From Paludibacteraceae bacterium (GTDB lineage: Bacteria; Bacteroidota; Bacteroidia; Bacteroidales; Paludibacteraceae): a stretch of DNA of 64,000 nt. The stretch covers positions 1-64,000 of the forward strand of contig JAKSKR010000005.1 of assembly GCA_024401645.1 (NCBI GenBank), written 5' to 3'. Within the stretch, counting starts at the first letter, position 1. The number at the start of each line of letters is the position of its first letter. Under the pieces are notes generated by a model. The model did no database searches. It was not told the origin of the DNA and was given only the letters and a program-made list of their open reading frames with translations. The translations under genes were made by a program, and so were the position numbers. Below are positions 17,659 through 25,583 of the stretch, in pieces.

Positions 17659-18126
17659 ATGAACTTCAAAAAAATCATAACCCTCTGCTTCTTGGGTGTT
17701 TCAATGTTGGCAAACGCAGAAATCACTCACGTAACAGTAGAACTTAAAGAAGGTGGCAAGTACAGTTTCTTGCTAGCAGAAAAGCCAGTTATCACTTTCA
17801 AGGGTGCTGACCTCGTAGTTAACGACAACGCTGCAACTTCTTACGCACTTTCTGACGTTAAGAACTACCACTTCACCGAAAGCGACGAAACCAAGGTTGA
17901 AGCTGTTGCAAATGCAGAAATCCGCATCGTTAACCTCAACGAACAGACTATTGAAGTTCAGAACAGCGAAGCTTCTGTAAAGGTTAACCTAATAGCAGCA
18001 AATAGTGCTGTATTGTCTACCACAACTACCGATGCAAACGGCAAGGCTACCATCAGCCTTCCACAAACAAAGGGCGTTTACGTTGTAACCGTTGGTAACA
18101 AGTCTTTCAAGGTTATCCGCAAGTAA
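17659..18126 (+). CDS. Small secreted protein with T9SS-type C-terminal tail
   Basis: A 155-residue protein with a signal peptide (residues 1-20, ending ANA). The tail GVYVVTVGNKSFKVIRK has the G-V-Y-x-V and basic end of a type A sorting domain, used to pass the outer membrane by the type IX secretion system. The rest is short beta strands with no catalytic motif. Small proteins of this build, with little besides signal and tail, are common in Bacteroidales and their role is unknown. The gene is monocistronic: its own -7 box and a terminator right after the stop. Confidence 0.75.
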   Translation: MNFKKIITLCFLGVSMLANAEITHVTVELKEGGKYSFLLAEKPVITFKGADLVVNDNAATSYALSDVKNYHFTESDETKVEAVANAEIRIVNLNEQTIEVQNSEASVKVNLIAANSAVLSTTTTDANGKATISLPQTKGVYVVTVGNKSFKVIRK

Positions 18127-18151
18127 ACCCACACTTTACCGAAAAAAGCAT

Positions 18152-18178
18152 AAGGTGTACCCCATAAAGGTGCACCTT
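18152..18178 (+). terminator. Hairpin terminator after the 155-residue gene
   Basis: A ten-base stem, AAGGTGTACC with GGTGCACCTT (one G-T pair), is followed by a T run. It begins 26 bases after the stop codon. Confidence 0.75.
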
Positions 18179-18299
18179 TTCTATTCTGTAAATCCACAAG
18201 AAAATATCAGCATATTGTAAACAGATACAATATGCCGGCATTTTCCTAATAACACTGCTATGATTTAAGAATGTCTTTCCGTATTTTTACCGCTTATGC

Positions 18300-18307
18300 T
18301 ATCTTTG
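18300..18307 (+). promoter_or_regulatory. -7 box that decides the start of the gene at 18329
   Basis: TATCTTTG sits just downstream of a possible ATG at 18296. Transcription from here begins near 18314, which rules out 18296 and favours the ATG at 18329. Confidence 0.6.
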
Positions 18308-18328
18308 AGAAAAACAACAGAAGAAAAG

Positions 18329-19723
18329 ATGAAGATAGGACAAGAAAAATATGAAGAATGGCTTTCCTGCATAGCCAACACACGTTTCCTGTTCAACACC
18401 ATAGCCGAACTCGAAGAGTTTCTCGAAGCCCCCAGCATTCACAGCAACGGCATAAAGCGGTGTTTCAGTTCGCTTCAACGCCTACGCTCGGCCTTTCGTG
18501 ACCTGCATTGCGAAATTGCAGACCAGACGAAGGACGAATGTGACCTTAAATCTATTTTAGAGGACTACAAGAAGGCGTGGTACTTCTTCCGCGACAACCT
18601 GGCCCGACGCACCGATCCGTTCATGGTGGCACTCGAGCTTTTGCAGTTTACCTATCCACCCTACAACATTGGCAAGCTAGGTAAAAAGAAAATCGGCATC
18701 TTCAACGAGATTGAGCAGCAAGGCATAAACATACCCTTCACCATTCTCATGTTGCTGAAAATAATTCCGGGCTACGACTCGAAGAACGGCGATGTGGCCG
18801 ACATTGACACCCACTTCGCGAATGCCCTTGCCCTACTTGAGAAGTTTACCGAAGGCAGCGAGTTCTTCTCTACCCTTCCCGCCATCATAGCAGCCAGGGA
18901 AGAACCAAACAAGACACGTTTCCGACTGTTCTACCACATAACGAACATACTGAACACCTACGCTTCTTATGCCGAACAGGAAAACATTTACGGCACCAGC
19001 AGCCAAATAAAGAACAGCTATGTCGACCTCGACATTGACGGCTTCTGGAACGAGTGCGACGGTAAGCTTTCTCACACCTCGTTCTGGCACATTACGCGAG
19101 CAAAGGATGCTGGCTCTTACTTCGCCTACCACTGGCAAAAGGATGCCGACAACAACTTGACCGGCATTTGCTACACCCTATTCCTAATTAACGATGGCGA
19201 CGGACGACTAACCGCATACATGCAACACCCCGAGGGGATGAAACACCGCATGCAGGGGCTACCCTACACCGACCACGACCACGTTTGGTACAAGACCGAC
19301 ATGCCAACCGACGACGCGCCCAACAAGCTGCCGTTTAACCGCTACATGGCTTCGCAGTGCTGGCAGAAAAGCTTGAACCTGACCAGGGTGACCGACCAGA
19401 ACCTGTGGTCCATCTACCAGAAATGGTTGAGCACTTGCAACATTGTGAAGCCTTTCAGCTGTTACGAGTACGAGTTCTATCCCAACCTCTACGCCATTAC
19501 GCCAAACTACATCTACATACCCACCGAAGACAACAAGCAACTGTACCAAGTGCCCAAAAGCGAGATTGAGGGCCTAGACCAAATACAGATTGACGACAAC
19601 GTGGGACTGATGAAAATGAATGGCAAGTACTTCCTTGCCTTCGACGAGCTACTGCTCTACCTACCAACCACCAAAGGCGAGCTGCAAAAACACGGCATCA
19701 AGTTGGTAGATAGTGTAGAATAA
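18329..19723 (+). CDS. Conserved-looking protein of unknown function, 464 residues
   Basis: The start at 18329 follows from the -7 box at 18300-18307. The protein is soluble, with no signal peptide or membrane helix. The N-terminal 200 residues look helical (WLSCIANTRFLFNTIAELEEF and on), and the C-terminal half is richer in aromatics and strands (FWHITRAKDAGSYFAYHWQ, NYIYIPTEDNKQLYQVP). I recognise no family and no catalytic signature. It stands alone between two strong terminators. Confidence 0.75.
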   Translation: MKIGQEKYEEWLSCIANTRFLFNTIAELEEFLEAPSIHSNGIKRCFSSLQRLRSAFRDLHCEIADQTKDECDLKSILEDYKKAWYFFRDNLARRTDPFMVALELLQFTYPPYNIGKLGKKKIGIFNEIEQQGINIPFTILMLLKIIPGYDSKNGDVADIDTHFANALALLEKFTEGSEFFSTLPAIIAAREEPNKTRFRLFYHITNILNTYASYAEQENIYGTSSQIKNSYVDLDIDGFWNECDGKLSHTSFWHITRAKDAGSYFAYHWQKDADNNLTGICYTLFLINDGDGRLTAYMQHPEGMKHRMQGLPYTDHDHVWYKTDMPTDDAPNKLPFNRYMASQCWQKSLNLTRVTDQNLWSIYQKWLSTCNIVKPFSCYEYEFYPNLYAITPNYIYIPTEDNKQLYQVPKSEIEGLDQIQIDDNVGLMKMNGKYFLAFDELLLYLPTTKGELQKHGIKLVDSVE

Positions 19724-19727
19724 AAAG

Positions 19728-19782
19728 TGCCGATAGTGTGCGAAAAGGGCAAAAATTTTATCCTTTTCGCACACTATCGGCA
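19728..19782 (+). terminator. Strong hairpin terminator, 21-base perfect stem
   Basis: The arms at 19728-19748 and 19762-19782 are exact inverted repeats with a 13-base AT-rich loop, followed by GTATTTTT. It starts four bases after the stop at 19723. Confidence 0.9.
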
Positions 19783-19877
19783 GTATTTTTCGTTTTCAGT
19801 CCCAAATTTCGAAGCAAGTTTTCTCGAAACCAACAATGTAGTCTCTGCAGACGAGGTTATTATAAAAAATTGAGATA

Positions 19878-19885
19878 TATCTTTG
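19878..19885 (+). promoter_or_regulatory. -7 box for the lipoprotein gene at 19954
   Basis: TATCTTTG, 68 bases upstream of the ATG. Confidence 0.5.
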
Positions 19886-19953
19886 AAGGGAACTCTGAAA
19901 TCTATATCTTTAGTAAAGACAAATAAACTCATGAAAAAAAATTAGAATTCAAC

Positions 19954-20313
19954 ATGTTGACGAGTATTCTTAAATATTTACCAATTGTAGGCATATCATT
20001 TCTTTTTTCATCTTGTGGTGAGTTGGAAGAAACCTACAGTGATGATGACTGTTTTGTAACCTCTGATGCCTATAGTATCACGTCCAACTCTGCTGTAATT
20101 TCCGGCAACATCAGCACCTTCGGAGGGTCAGTTGACGTATACTATAGTGTCTCTGAAAAGATTACAGGTTCTGAGTGCGAATACAAAGATGGCATGGCTA
20201 GAGATTATCAATACACCATAAAATTATATGGCTTACAGCCGAAGACAAAATACTATTACCAAGCTTATTATAATGGAGCCAAAAGTGGTGTCGGTTGTTT
20301 TACCACAAAATAA
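19954..20313 (+). CDS. Small lipoprotein with one fibronectin-III-like domain
   Basis: A 119-residue protein. The lipobox ISFLFSSC places the acylated cysteine at residue 21, followed by acidic residues. The remaining 98 residues look like a single fibronectin type III-like beta sandwich: SNSAVISGNI, then YSVSEK, then the closing LQPKTKYYYQAYYNGAKSG, a pattern common in Bacteroidales surface lipoproteins. It is short compared with its usual multi-domain relatives. No binding partner can be assigned. Confidence 0.75.
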   Translation: MLTSILKYLPIVGISFLFSSCGELEETYSDDDCFVTSDAYSITSNSAVISGNISTFGGSVDVYYSVSEKITGSECEYKDGMARDYQYTIKLYGLQPKTKYYYQAYYNGAKSGVGCFTTK

Positions 20314-20378
20314 ATCTTAATAAAATTGTAGTACCCCCAAAGTTGAATATAAAAAACAACACAACAGATGCTTATAAC

Positions 20379-20413
20379 AAAAAAGTCGACCACACAAAGT
20401 GATCGACTTTTTT
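20379..20413. terminator. Bidirectional hairpin terminator
   Basis: The arms AAAAAAGTCGA (20379-20389) and TCGACTTTTTT (20403-20413) have A and T runs on both outer sides. It serves the convergent lipoprotein gene (plus) and the 134-residue gene (minus). Confidence 0.8.
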
Positions 20414-20437
20414 ACATATTGATTTACATATAGACAC

Positions 20438-20842
20438 TTACTTGAATTTAATGTCGGGAGTTTTAAACCGAATAGTTGAATGGTCGTCGGCATTATTGGC
20501 ATTGGGACGAGATTCTGCATTTTGCAGCCGGTAAACTTCGTTGCAGATGTAGTCGCCCAAATCGCTTACATTTTCAGAATTTGCTCCAAAGTTCAGCAAA
20601 TTGAGAACCGACCTCGACGATGATTCAACAACCACCTTGCACGTCTCGCACCCGGTTGCCACCACCTTCACCTTAATATTCTCGGTAAAAGGCGAAAGCC
20701 AAGCTCCACGACGCGCCTCAACAACAAAAAGATTGTCGTCGCACTCCACCGACGTAAACTTATCCTGCTTACGAAACAAGTTCTTAACGGCAGTGTAAGT
20801 GGTGCGGGCGGAATAAGGGAAAGGGAGAGTGGAGGTTTGCAT
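20438..20842 (-). CDS. Small protein of unknown function at the end of the dynamin operon
   Basis: A 134-residue protein with no signal peptide or membrane helix. It has a central beta-rich section (LFVVEARRG, IKVKVVATGCETCKVVVESSSRS) and a short polar tail. No family is recognised. It is the last gene of the minus-strand run that includes the dynamin-like GTPases, and its start overlaps the preceding 64-codon frame by 59 bases. Whether it belongs functionally to the GTPases is open. Confidence 0.6.
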   Translation of the reverse strand: MQTSTLPFPYSARTTYTAVKNLFRKQDKFTSVECDDNLFVVEARRGAWLSPFTENIKVKVVATGCETCKVVVESSSRSVLNLLNFGANSENVSDLGDYICNEVYRLQNAESRPNANNADDHSTIRFKTPDIKFK

Positions 20843-20978
20843 AATATAGATTTTTATACTCTTCTATCTTTTTAGAATCTTTGAAACGCAAACCAGACTC
20901 ATCAATATCTGGGTTGACACTCTTCTTATAAGCATAAATTGTACAGATAATTGCGATAATAACAAGAACTGTAAACAT
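20784..20978 (-). CDS. Candidate small single-TM protein
   Basis: A 64-residue frame beginning 12 bases after the last dynamin gene. Residues 2-17 are a clear membrane segment (FTVLVIIAIICTIYAY), followed by a charged helix. The last 20 residues overlap the start of the next gene in another frame and look less natural. The gene may therefore be real but end elsewhere, or have been one frame with the next gene before an indel. The membrane segment at the head of the operon tail fits the membrane theme of its neighbours. Confidence 0.4.
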   Translation of the reverse strand: MFTVLVIIAIICTIYAYKKSVNPDIDESGLRFKDSKKIEEYKNLYYANLHSPFPLFRPHHLHCR

Positions 20979-20990
20979 TTGTAGAGTTCT

Positions 20991-23114
20991 TTAATTCATG
21001 CCGTATTGTTTGACAATGTTGAATTTAGAGATTTCTTCAATTTGTGAATTGATTGTTTGCAATTCTTTTTTGAGTTGCTCTACATTATTTTCAGCAGTTT
21101 TCTTCATTTTTTCTCTATTTCCCTTGTCATCAATTATTTCTTGCAGCTTATTTTGCAATGGTACTAAGCAATCATCCAATGCGACCTTTTTGGCTTTTTC
21201 AATAATGGCATCTTTATTTCCGGATATTACTTTAACCATTGAAGACGCATCAAAAGAATGCTTGAATTCATCAACAAGTTCTCTGTATTTTTGTTGTTTC
21301 CCTTCGTGTCTAAAATAATCAAATCCCGCTTTAAGACCCAAACCTATCAAACCTCCGCCAAACACGACAAGGCCATTGGCTAATCCTTTTGACATAAGTT
21401 CATCCTGAACGAAACTCATTTGCGTACTTGCTTGAGTAGAATCATTGAAATTGAAAGCCTTTTTCATGTTTGCAATGATTTCATCCGTATCAGTATCTTC
21501 CAAGCGATCAGCAATCATTTCAGACATATCGTTGATGAATTCACGACTCACACGAGAAAGTTTACTTTTCGTTTCATCCATAATTTCATCAAGTTTGTAC
21601 TTAACATCACGTTCTACCAATTGCTCCTGAATTGACTTTAAATCACGCTCCAACTTGTCCTTACTAGAGTTAACGAATGCTCCCCAATCATCTATTCTTC
21701 TATTCATTTTTTTCACAGCCGCATCAAGCATATCCTCCATGTCTCTGACACCTTTTTTACAGATGGACTGCAATTCTTCATCAATCGTTTCGCCTAAGTT
21801 GTCAATCTTTCTATTTGCTTTTTTGATAACTCTATCAAGTGAATCTTTCTTTTCAGCCAATTCATCATCAGGCATACTACAAGCCTTTAGAGTTTCTTCT
21901 TCATTAACCAATTTATTAGAAACCGAAGCTTTAATAGTTTCCCCTGCCTGTAACACTCTTGCAATTGGTTTTCTAAAAAGGATATTCGCCTTATCATCAG
22001 TTAGCATTTTTTTGATTTTTTCTGTAATCAAATCAAATCTTGACAAATCGTGCAATTGAGGCTGAGAAGAAATAGCAAAATCAGTATAATATCTATCTAT
22101 ATGAAATCTCAAATCTTCCTTTCCACCAATGTAGCTCATCGGCAATAATGAAAGCAACTCCATTTGAGCAGATATACATACCGGTTCTATTACATCTCCT
22201 AAAGCTTTTTTTATGGTTTCGTCCCTACTTTGTATGATGGCTGCTTCCAATTGTTCTTTTACATAACTGGTCATTTCTTCAACAGATTCACCCTTCTTCG
22301 CAGCCGGAATATCGTATTTGTTAACTGCAACAATAACTTTTCCTACACCACATTTCCTGACATTTTCAAATAAGATTTCATTATCCTCTTTAGAAAATGG
22401 TTGATTTGCATATAACATCATTAGTACAGCATCAGCTCGCTTCAGAAAATCTTTTGTCCTTTCTTCACGAGACACAATAGGATCGTTAAAACCTGGAGTA
22501 TCAACAATTTCCACACCTTTAAGGTATTCTGCTGGATATTCAATTTGAACAGACTTAGTGATAGAAATGAACTTCCCCTCAGCTCCAACATATTGCTCCA
22601 AATTAGCTAGAACATCTTCCTGAGTTTTGCCCAATAATGTTTGTATGCTAGAGCCTAGTTTCTTCGACTGTTCAACAAGTTCTTTCGCAGCTTTAATCTT
22701 TGACTGTTGTACAGGATCCCCCTGGAATTCTTCAATATTAAGTTCTGATATATGTTTTTGTTCCTCCCATTCATCTGTAGTGTAAAACTCAGCCACCAAC
22801 TTTTCTTTAGTTCCGTAAGTAATCACCGTAAGAGAGGCTGTCATTGGCGTAGTTGCTGCTGGTAAAACTTCTTTTCCAAATACAAAAGCATTCAAGAATG
22901 TGCTTTTACCACACTTCATTTGACCAATAACACCAATGGTTAATGTATCACTTTCTATGTTTGCTTTTATTTGTTCTACAACAGTTTTCCCTGTCTTCTT
23001 TTTCTCATCTTCGTTCTCTGCATTCCACCAGCCAAAGCTATTTGCTTTTTCTATCAAATCGATGAGTTCGGCTTTATTATCACCAAAATTCTTGAATATA
23101 TTATTTGACTCCAT
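20991..23114 (-). CDS. Dynamin-like GTPase 3 (soluble N-terminus, C-terminal membrane-contact segment)
   Basis: A 707-residue dynamin-superfamily GTPase. The P-loop is GQMKCGKS (64-71), switch threonines lie in TTPMTAS (88-94), G3 is DTPG (205-208) and G4 is NKYD (265-268). A long alpha-helical stalk-like region follows from about 350 on. A glycine-rich hydrophobic stretch near 585-600 (GLVVFGGGLIGLGLKAG) could insert in the membrane, as paddle segments of bacterial dynamins do. Two more GTPases sit directly upstream in the same operon, two bases away. Bacterial dynamin-like proteins remodel or guard membranes, and several act in stress or phage tolerance. Here the role is inferred. Confidence 0.85.
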   Translation of the reverse strand: MESNNIFKNFGDNKAELIDLIEKANSFGWWNAENEDEKKKTGKTVVEQIKANIESDTLTIGVIGQMKCGKSTFLNAFVFGKEVLPAATTPMTASLTVITYGTKEKLVAEFYTTDEWEEQKHISELNIEEFQGDPVQQSKIKAAKELVEQSKKLGSSIQTLLGKTQEDVLANLEQYVGAEGKFISITKSVQIEYPAEYLKGVEIVDTPGFNDPIVSREERTKDFLKRADAVLMMLYANQPFSKEDNEILFENVRKCGVGKVIVAVNKYDIPAAKKGESVEEMTSYVKEQLEAAIIQSRDETIKKALGDVIEPVCISAQMELLSLLPMSYIGGKEDLRFHIDRYYTDFAISSQPQLHDLSRFDLITEKIKKMLTDDKANILFRKPIARVLQAGETIKASVSNKLVNEEETLKACSMPDDELAEKKDSLDRVIKKANRKIDNLGETIDEELQSICKKGVRDMEDMLDAAVKKMNRRIDDWGAFVNSSKDKLERDLKSIQEQLVERDVKYKLDEIMDETKSKLSRVSREFINDMSEMIADRLEDTDTDEIIANMKKAFNFNDSTQASTQMSFVQDELMSKGLANGLVVFGGGLIGLGLKAGFDYFRHEGKQQKYRELVDEFKHSFDASSMVKVISGNKDAIIEKAKKVALDDCLVPLQNKLQEIIDDKGNREKMKKTAENNVEQLKKELQTINSQIEEISKFNIVKQYGMN

Positions 23115-23116
23115 AA

Positions 23117-25207
23117 TTACAAACCTTTAGCATTCTTATACTCTTTAACTAGTTTAGTCAATGTGGCTGATAATCTTAAAAATTCCTTGTTGAGATCTTC
23201 AACTTCAAACTTATTGTTTTGGGCTATTGTCCTATTCCGAACATTCTCCATTTGATCCTCGTAATTCTGTTTAATAGCATTACTACAACTAACACAACCA
23301 CTCAAATCATTTTTAAGTTGTTGGAATTCATATTGACTCATCTCGTAATTATCTTTCCTAAACAAATGTTCTTCAAAATGAGGACGACTTTCTGCATTAC
23401 GAGCATTGGCAATTAGGTTTCTTACATTGTTATTAAATGTATTTGTCCAGTTCTCAAGACGTTCGTCCCACTCATTGACACCCTTTATACTTTCAGATAA
23501 TAAATTTTTATATACAGGTTCGTCATTTTTTACCATTGCTATCAACTCATCTATATAATGATTTGTATTAGCCATTGGAATTTTTTCAATCACATCCATA
23601 ATAGCTGACAATTGATAACGTTCAAATCCGAAAGGAATAACATCAATGGCATGTAGTCCTTCATTTTTTGCCGTCTGCTTAATTTTTTCTCTAGCATTCT
23701 CCACCTCGGCCGGCGACTTACTATCACATTGATTTAAAATAATATACAACGGTTTTTTAAAATTCCTTAAAATCCCTACAGATTTCTTATTTAACTCTCC
23801 CTTATTTACATCAACAACCCAAAACAAAGCATCACTTTCATTAACAACATCCATTGTTCTTCTTTCGTCTTCTGGATCATTTGATTGGAATCCTGGAGTA
23901 TCCAAAATCGAAAGGTTTTGAAGGTTTTTATTGTCATACTCCATCACAAAATACTTAATGAGTCTATTTATGCCTTCAAACTTTGCGAGCGTCTCTTTTT
24001 TTACATTTTCGAATTTTTGTTTAGCAATATCCTTGCGACTATCATCAGGTGAAACAAACGTGTATTTCGTCAATTTACCTCCAGAGATATATGTTGGAAT
24101 AGCAGTTGTTGCCTTACTTGAAGTTGGCAATTCTATAGCATCTTTATTGTCTTGTTTCAGAATTCGATTCACAATTGTAGTTTTTCCGGCAGAAAACTCG
24201 CCTATAAAACTAATCACCTTTTTATTTGTCAACCATGTTTTCTTTGATTGAGCTACCCAAGTTTTAAGCATTGTACATTCCCCATCCTTACCTCCAAGCA
24301 TTCGAACTGCAGAATCGCCCAATTGGAAATGTGAATAATAAAACGGTTTAAGTTCATTTTCTACAAATCTTTCAATAGTATTTATTGAATGCTCAATTTT
24401 CTTGGTATCTTCAGCGTTAATCGCAGGGGCACTCAATAATGTTGAGACAAAAGAATTACTCTCTTTATATTCTTCAATTTCTTTCTTAGCCGCAGTATTT
24501 TTTTGTTCCAAATCTTGGTTCTTTTCATTCGCTTCTTTCAAGTTCTTTTGAGAAGAATGAAGTTCATCCTCCAATCTTACACGTTCTGTTTCCTTTGACT
24601 TTACTTTTTTCTTCAAATCATCTATTTCTTCTTCTTTATCATCCAATTCATCCTTTAATTTCTTGACATTCTTTTCGACTGCTTTCTTTTGTTCTTCTAG
24701 TTGTGTATTCTTTTCATTTGCTTCCTTCAAGTTGTTGAGAGATGAACGAAGATCATTCTCTATTTTAGCATTTTCAGTCTCTTTTGAAGCTACTTTTTTT
24801 TGCAAATCATCAACCTCAATACCCTTCTTTGACAATTCTTCATTTAGTTTTTTTACTTTATCTTCAATTGTTTTCTTCTCTTCTAGTAATTTGACCTTAA
24901 AGTCATCTCCATCAGCCGAAGACGCAATACACTTCTCAAGACTCTTTATCTTTTCAGTGGCCTCTTTTAGTTCTGCAGCGAGTTTTTGAGACTCCTTTGA
25001 ATCACCCGAATCAACAGAAGACTTCAATGAGGAGATAGTCTTATTTGCAGAGTTCAATTCATCTTGTAACTTTTTCAATTCCTCTCCACTATGAGTTTTT
25101 GAAGAAGAACAAAAAAAACTTTTTAAAATTACACCTAGAATAAATGCCACACCAACAACAGCCCATGTGGTTGGTGTAAAATTATCAAATATCATAAATT
25201 TATCCAT
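23117..25207 (-). CDS. Dynamin-like GTPase 2, membrane-anchored with long coiled coil
   Basis: A 696-residue protein with one N-terminal membrane helix (14-32), a coiled coil (about 41-265) and then a GTPase domain. GTPase motifs are GEFSAGKT (336-343), DTPG (436-439) and NQCD (492-495). The coiled coil holds an internal duplication: residues 133-180 and 196-243 are closely similar, a 63-residue period that keeps the heptad phase (nine heptads). The arrangement would hold the GTPase away from the membrane by a rod. It is separated from its neighbours by one and two bases, so the genes are translated together. Confidence 0.85.
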   Translation of the reverse strand: MDKFMIFDNFTPTTWAVVGVAFILGVILKSFFCSSSKTHSGEELKKLQDELNSANKTISSLKSSVDSGDSKESQKLAAELKEATEKIKSLEKCIASSADGDDFKVKLLEEKKTIEDKVKKLNEELSKKGIEVDDLQKKVASKETENAKIENDLRSSLNNLKEANEKNTQLEEQKKAVEKNVKKLKDELDDKEEEIDDLKKKVKSKETERVRLEDELHSSQKNLKEANEKNQDLEQKNTAAKKEIEEYKESNSFVSTLLSAPAINAEDTKKIEHSINTIERFVENELKPFYYSHFQLGDSAVRMLGGKDGECTMLKTWVAQSKKTWLTNKKVISFIGEFSAGKTTIVNRILKQDNKDAIELPTSSKATTAIPTYISGGKLTKYTFVSPDDSRKDIAKQKFENVKKETLAKFEGINRLIKYFVMEYDNKNLQNLSILDTPGFQSNDPEDERRTMDVVNESDALFWVVDVNKGELNKKSVGILRNFKKPLYIILNQCDSKSPAEVENAREKIKQTAKNEGLHAIDVIPFGFERYQLSAIMDVIEKIPMANTNHYIDELIAMVKNDEPVYKNLLSESIKGVNEWDERLENWTNTFNNNVRNLIANARNAESRPHFEEHLFRKDNYEMSQYEFQQLKNDLSGCVSCSNAIKQNYEDQMENVRNRTIAQNNKFEVEDLNKEFLRLSATLTKLVKEYKNAKGL

Positions 25208-25208
25208 T

Positions 25209-25571
25209 TTACATGTTTAATTTTGACTTTAAGTCATTACATACATTCTCCCATTCTTTGTTGTCTTTTTCCAAATCTGAAATTCGAGTTTCCAGCCTTT
25301 GTATTTTCTTTTTTGCACTAATCAACTCATCATTACCATCCTCATTATCGTCTTTAATTTCGTTCAATTCTCTTGCCAATTTTGAGTTTTTGTTAACAAG
25401 TTCATCTATTTCCTGTTGCATCTCTTTTGTGCGTTTCAAAAGTTTTTCATTTTCCTCTGACATATCGTCAAATTCTTTCCCCGAGGAATTCAAGGAATTA
25501 CCCATAGAAGAACCCATATAAGAGAATGCAAAATAACCTAGAATTAGTCCTAATACTATACCTACAATCAT
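25209..25571 (-). CDS. Small membrane-anchored coiled-coil protein of the dynamin operon
   Basis: A 120-residue protein with an N-terminal membrane helix (about 2-18, MIVGIVLGLILGYFAFSYMG). A coiled coil follows to the end, rich in E, K and L in heptads (residues 35-115). It has the same plan, without the GTPase domain, as the N-terminal half of the next gene product, and its stop is one base before that gene. A natural guess is a partner that pairs with the coiled coil of the 696-residue GTPase. No family is recognised. Confidence 0.7.
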   Translation of the reverse strand: MIVGIVLGLILGYFAFSYMGSSMGNSLNSSGKEFDDMSEENEKLLKRTKEMQQEIDELVNKNSKLARELNEIKDDNEDGNDELISAKKKIQRLETRISDLEKDNKEWENVCNDLKSKLNM

Positions 25572-25583
25572 ATTTTTAGTTTA

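Noticed and set aside
19738..19926. A 62-codon plus-strand frame after the 464-residue gene
   Set aside because: It runs through the strong terminator hairpin at 19728-19782 and over the -7 box of the next gene.
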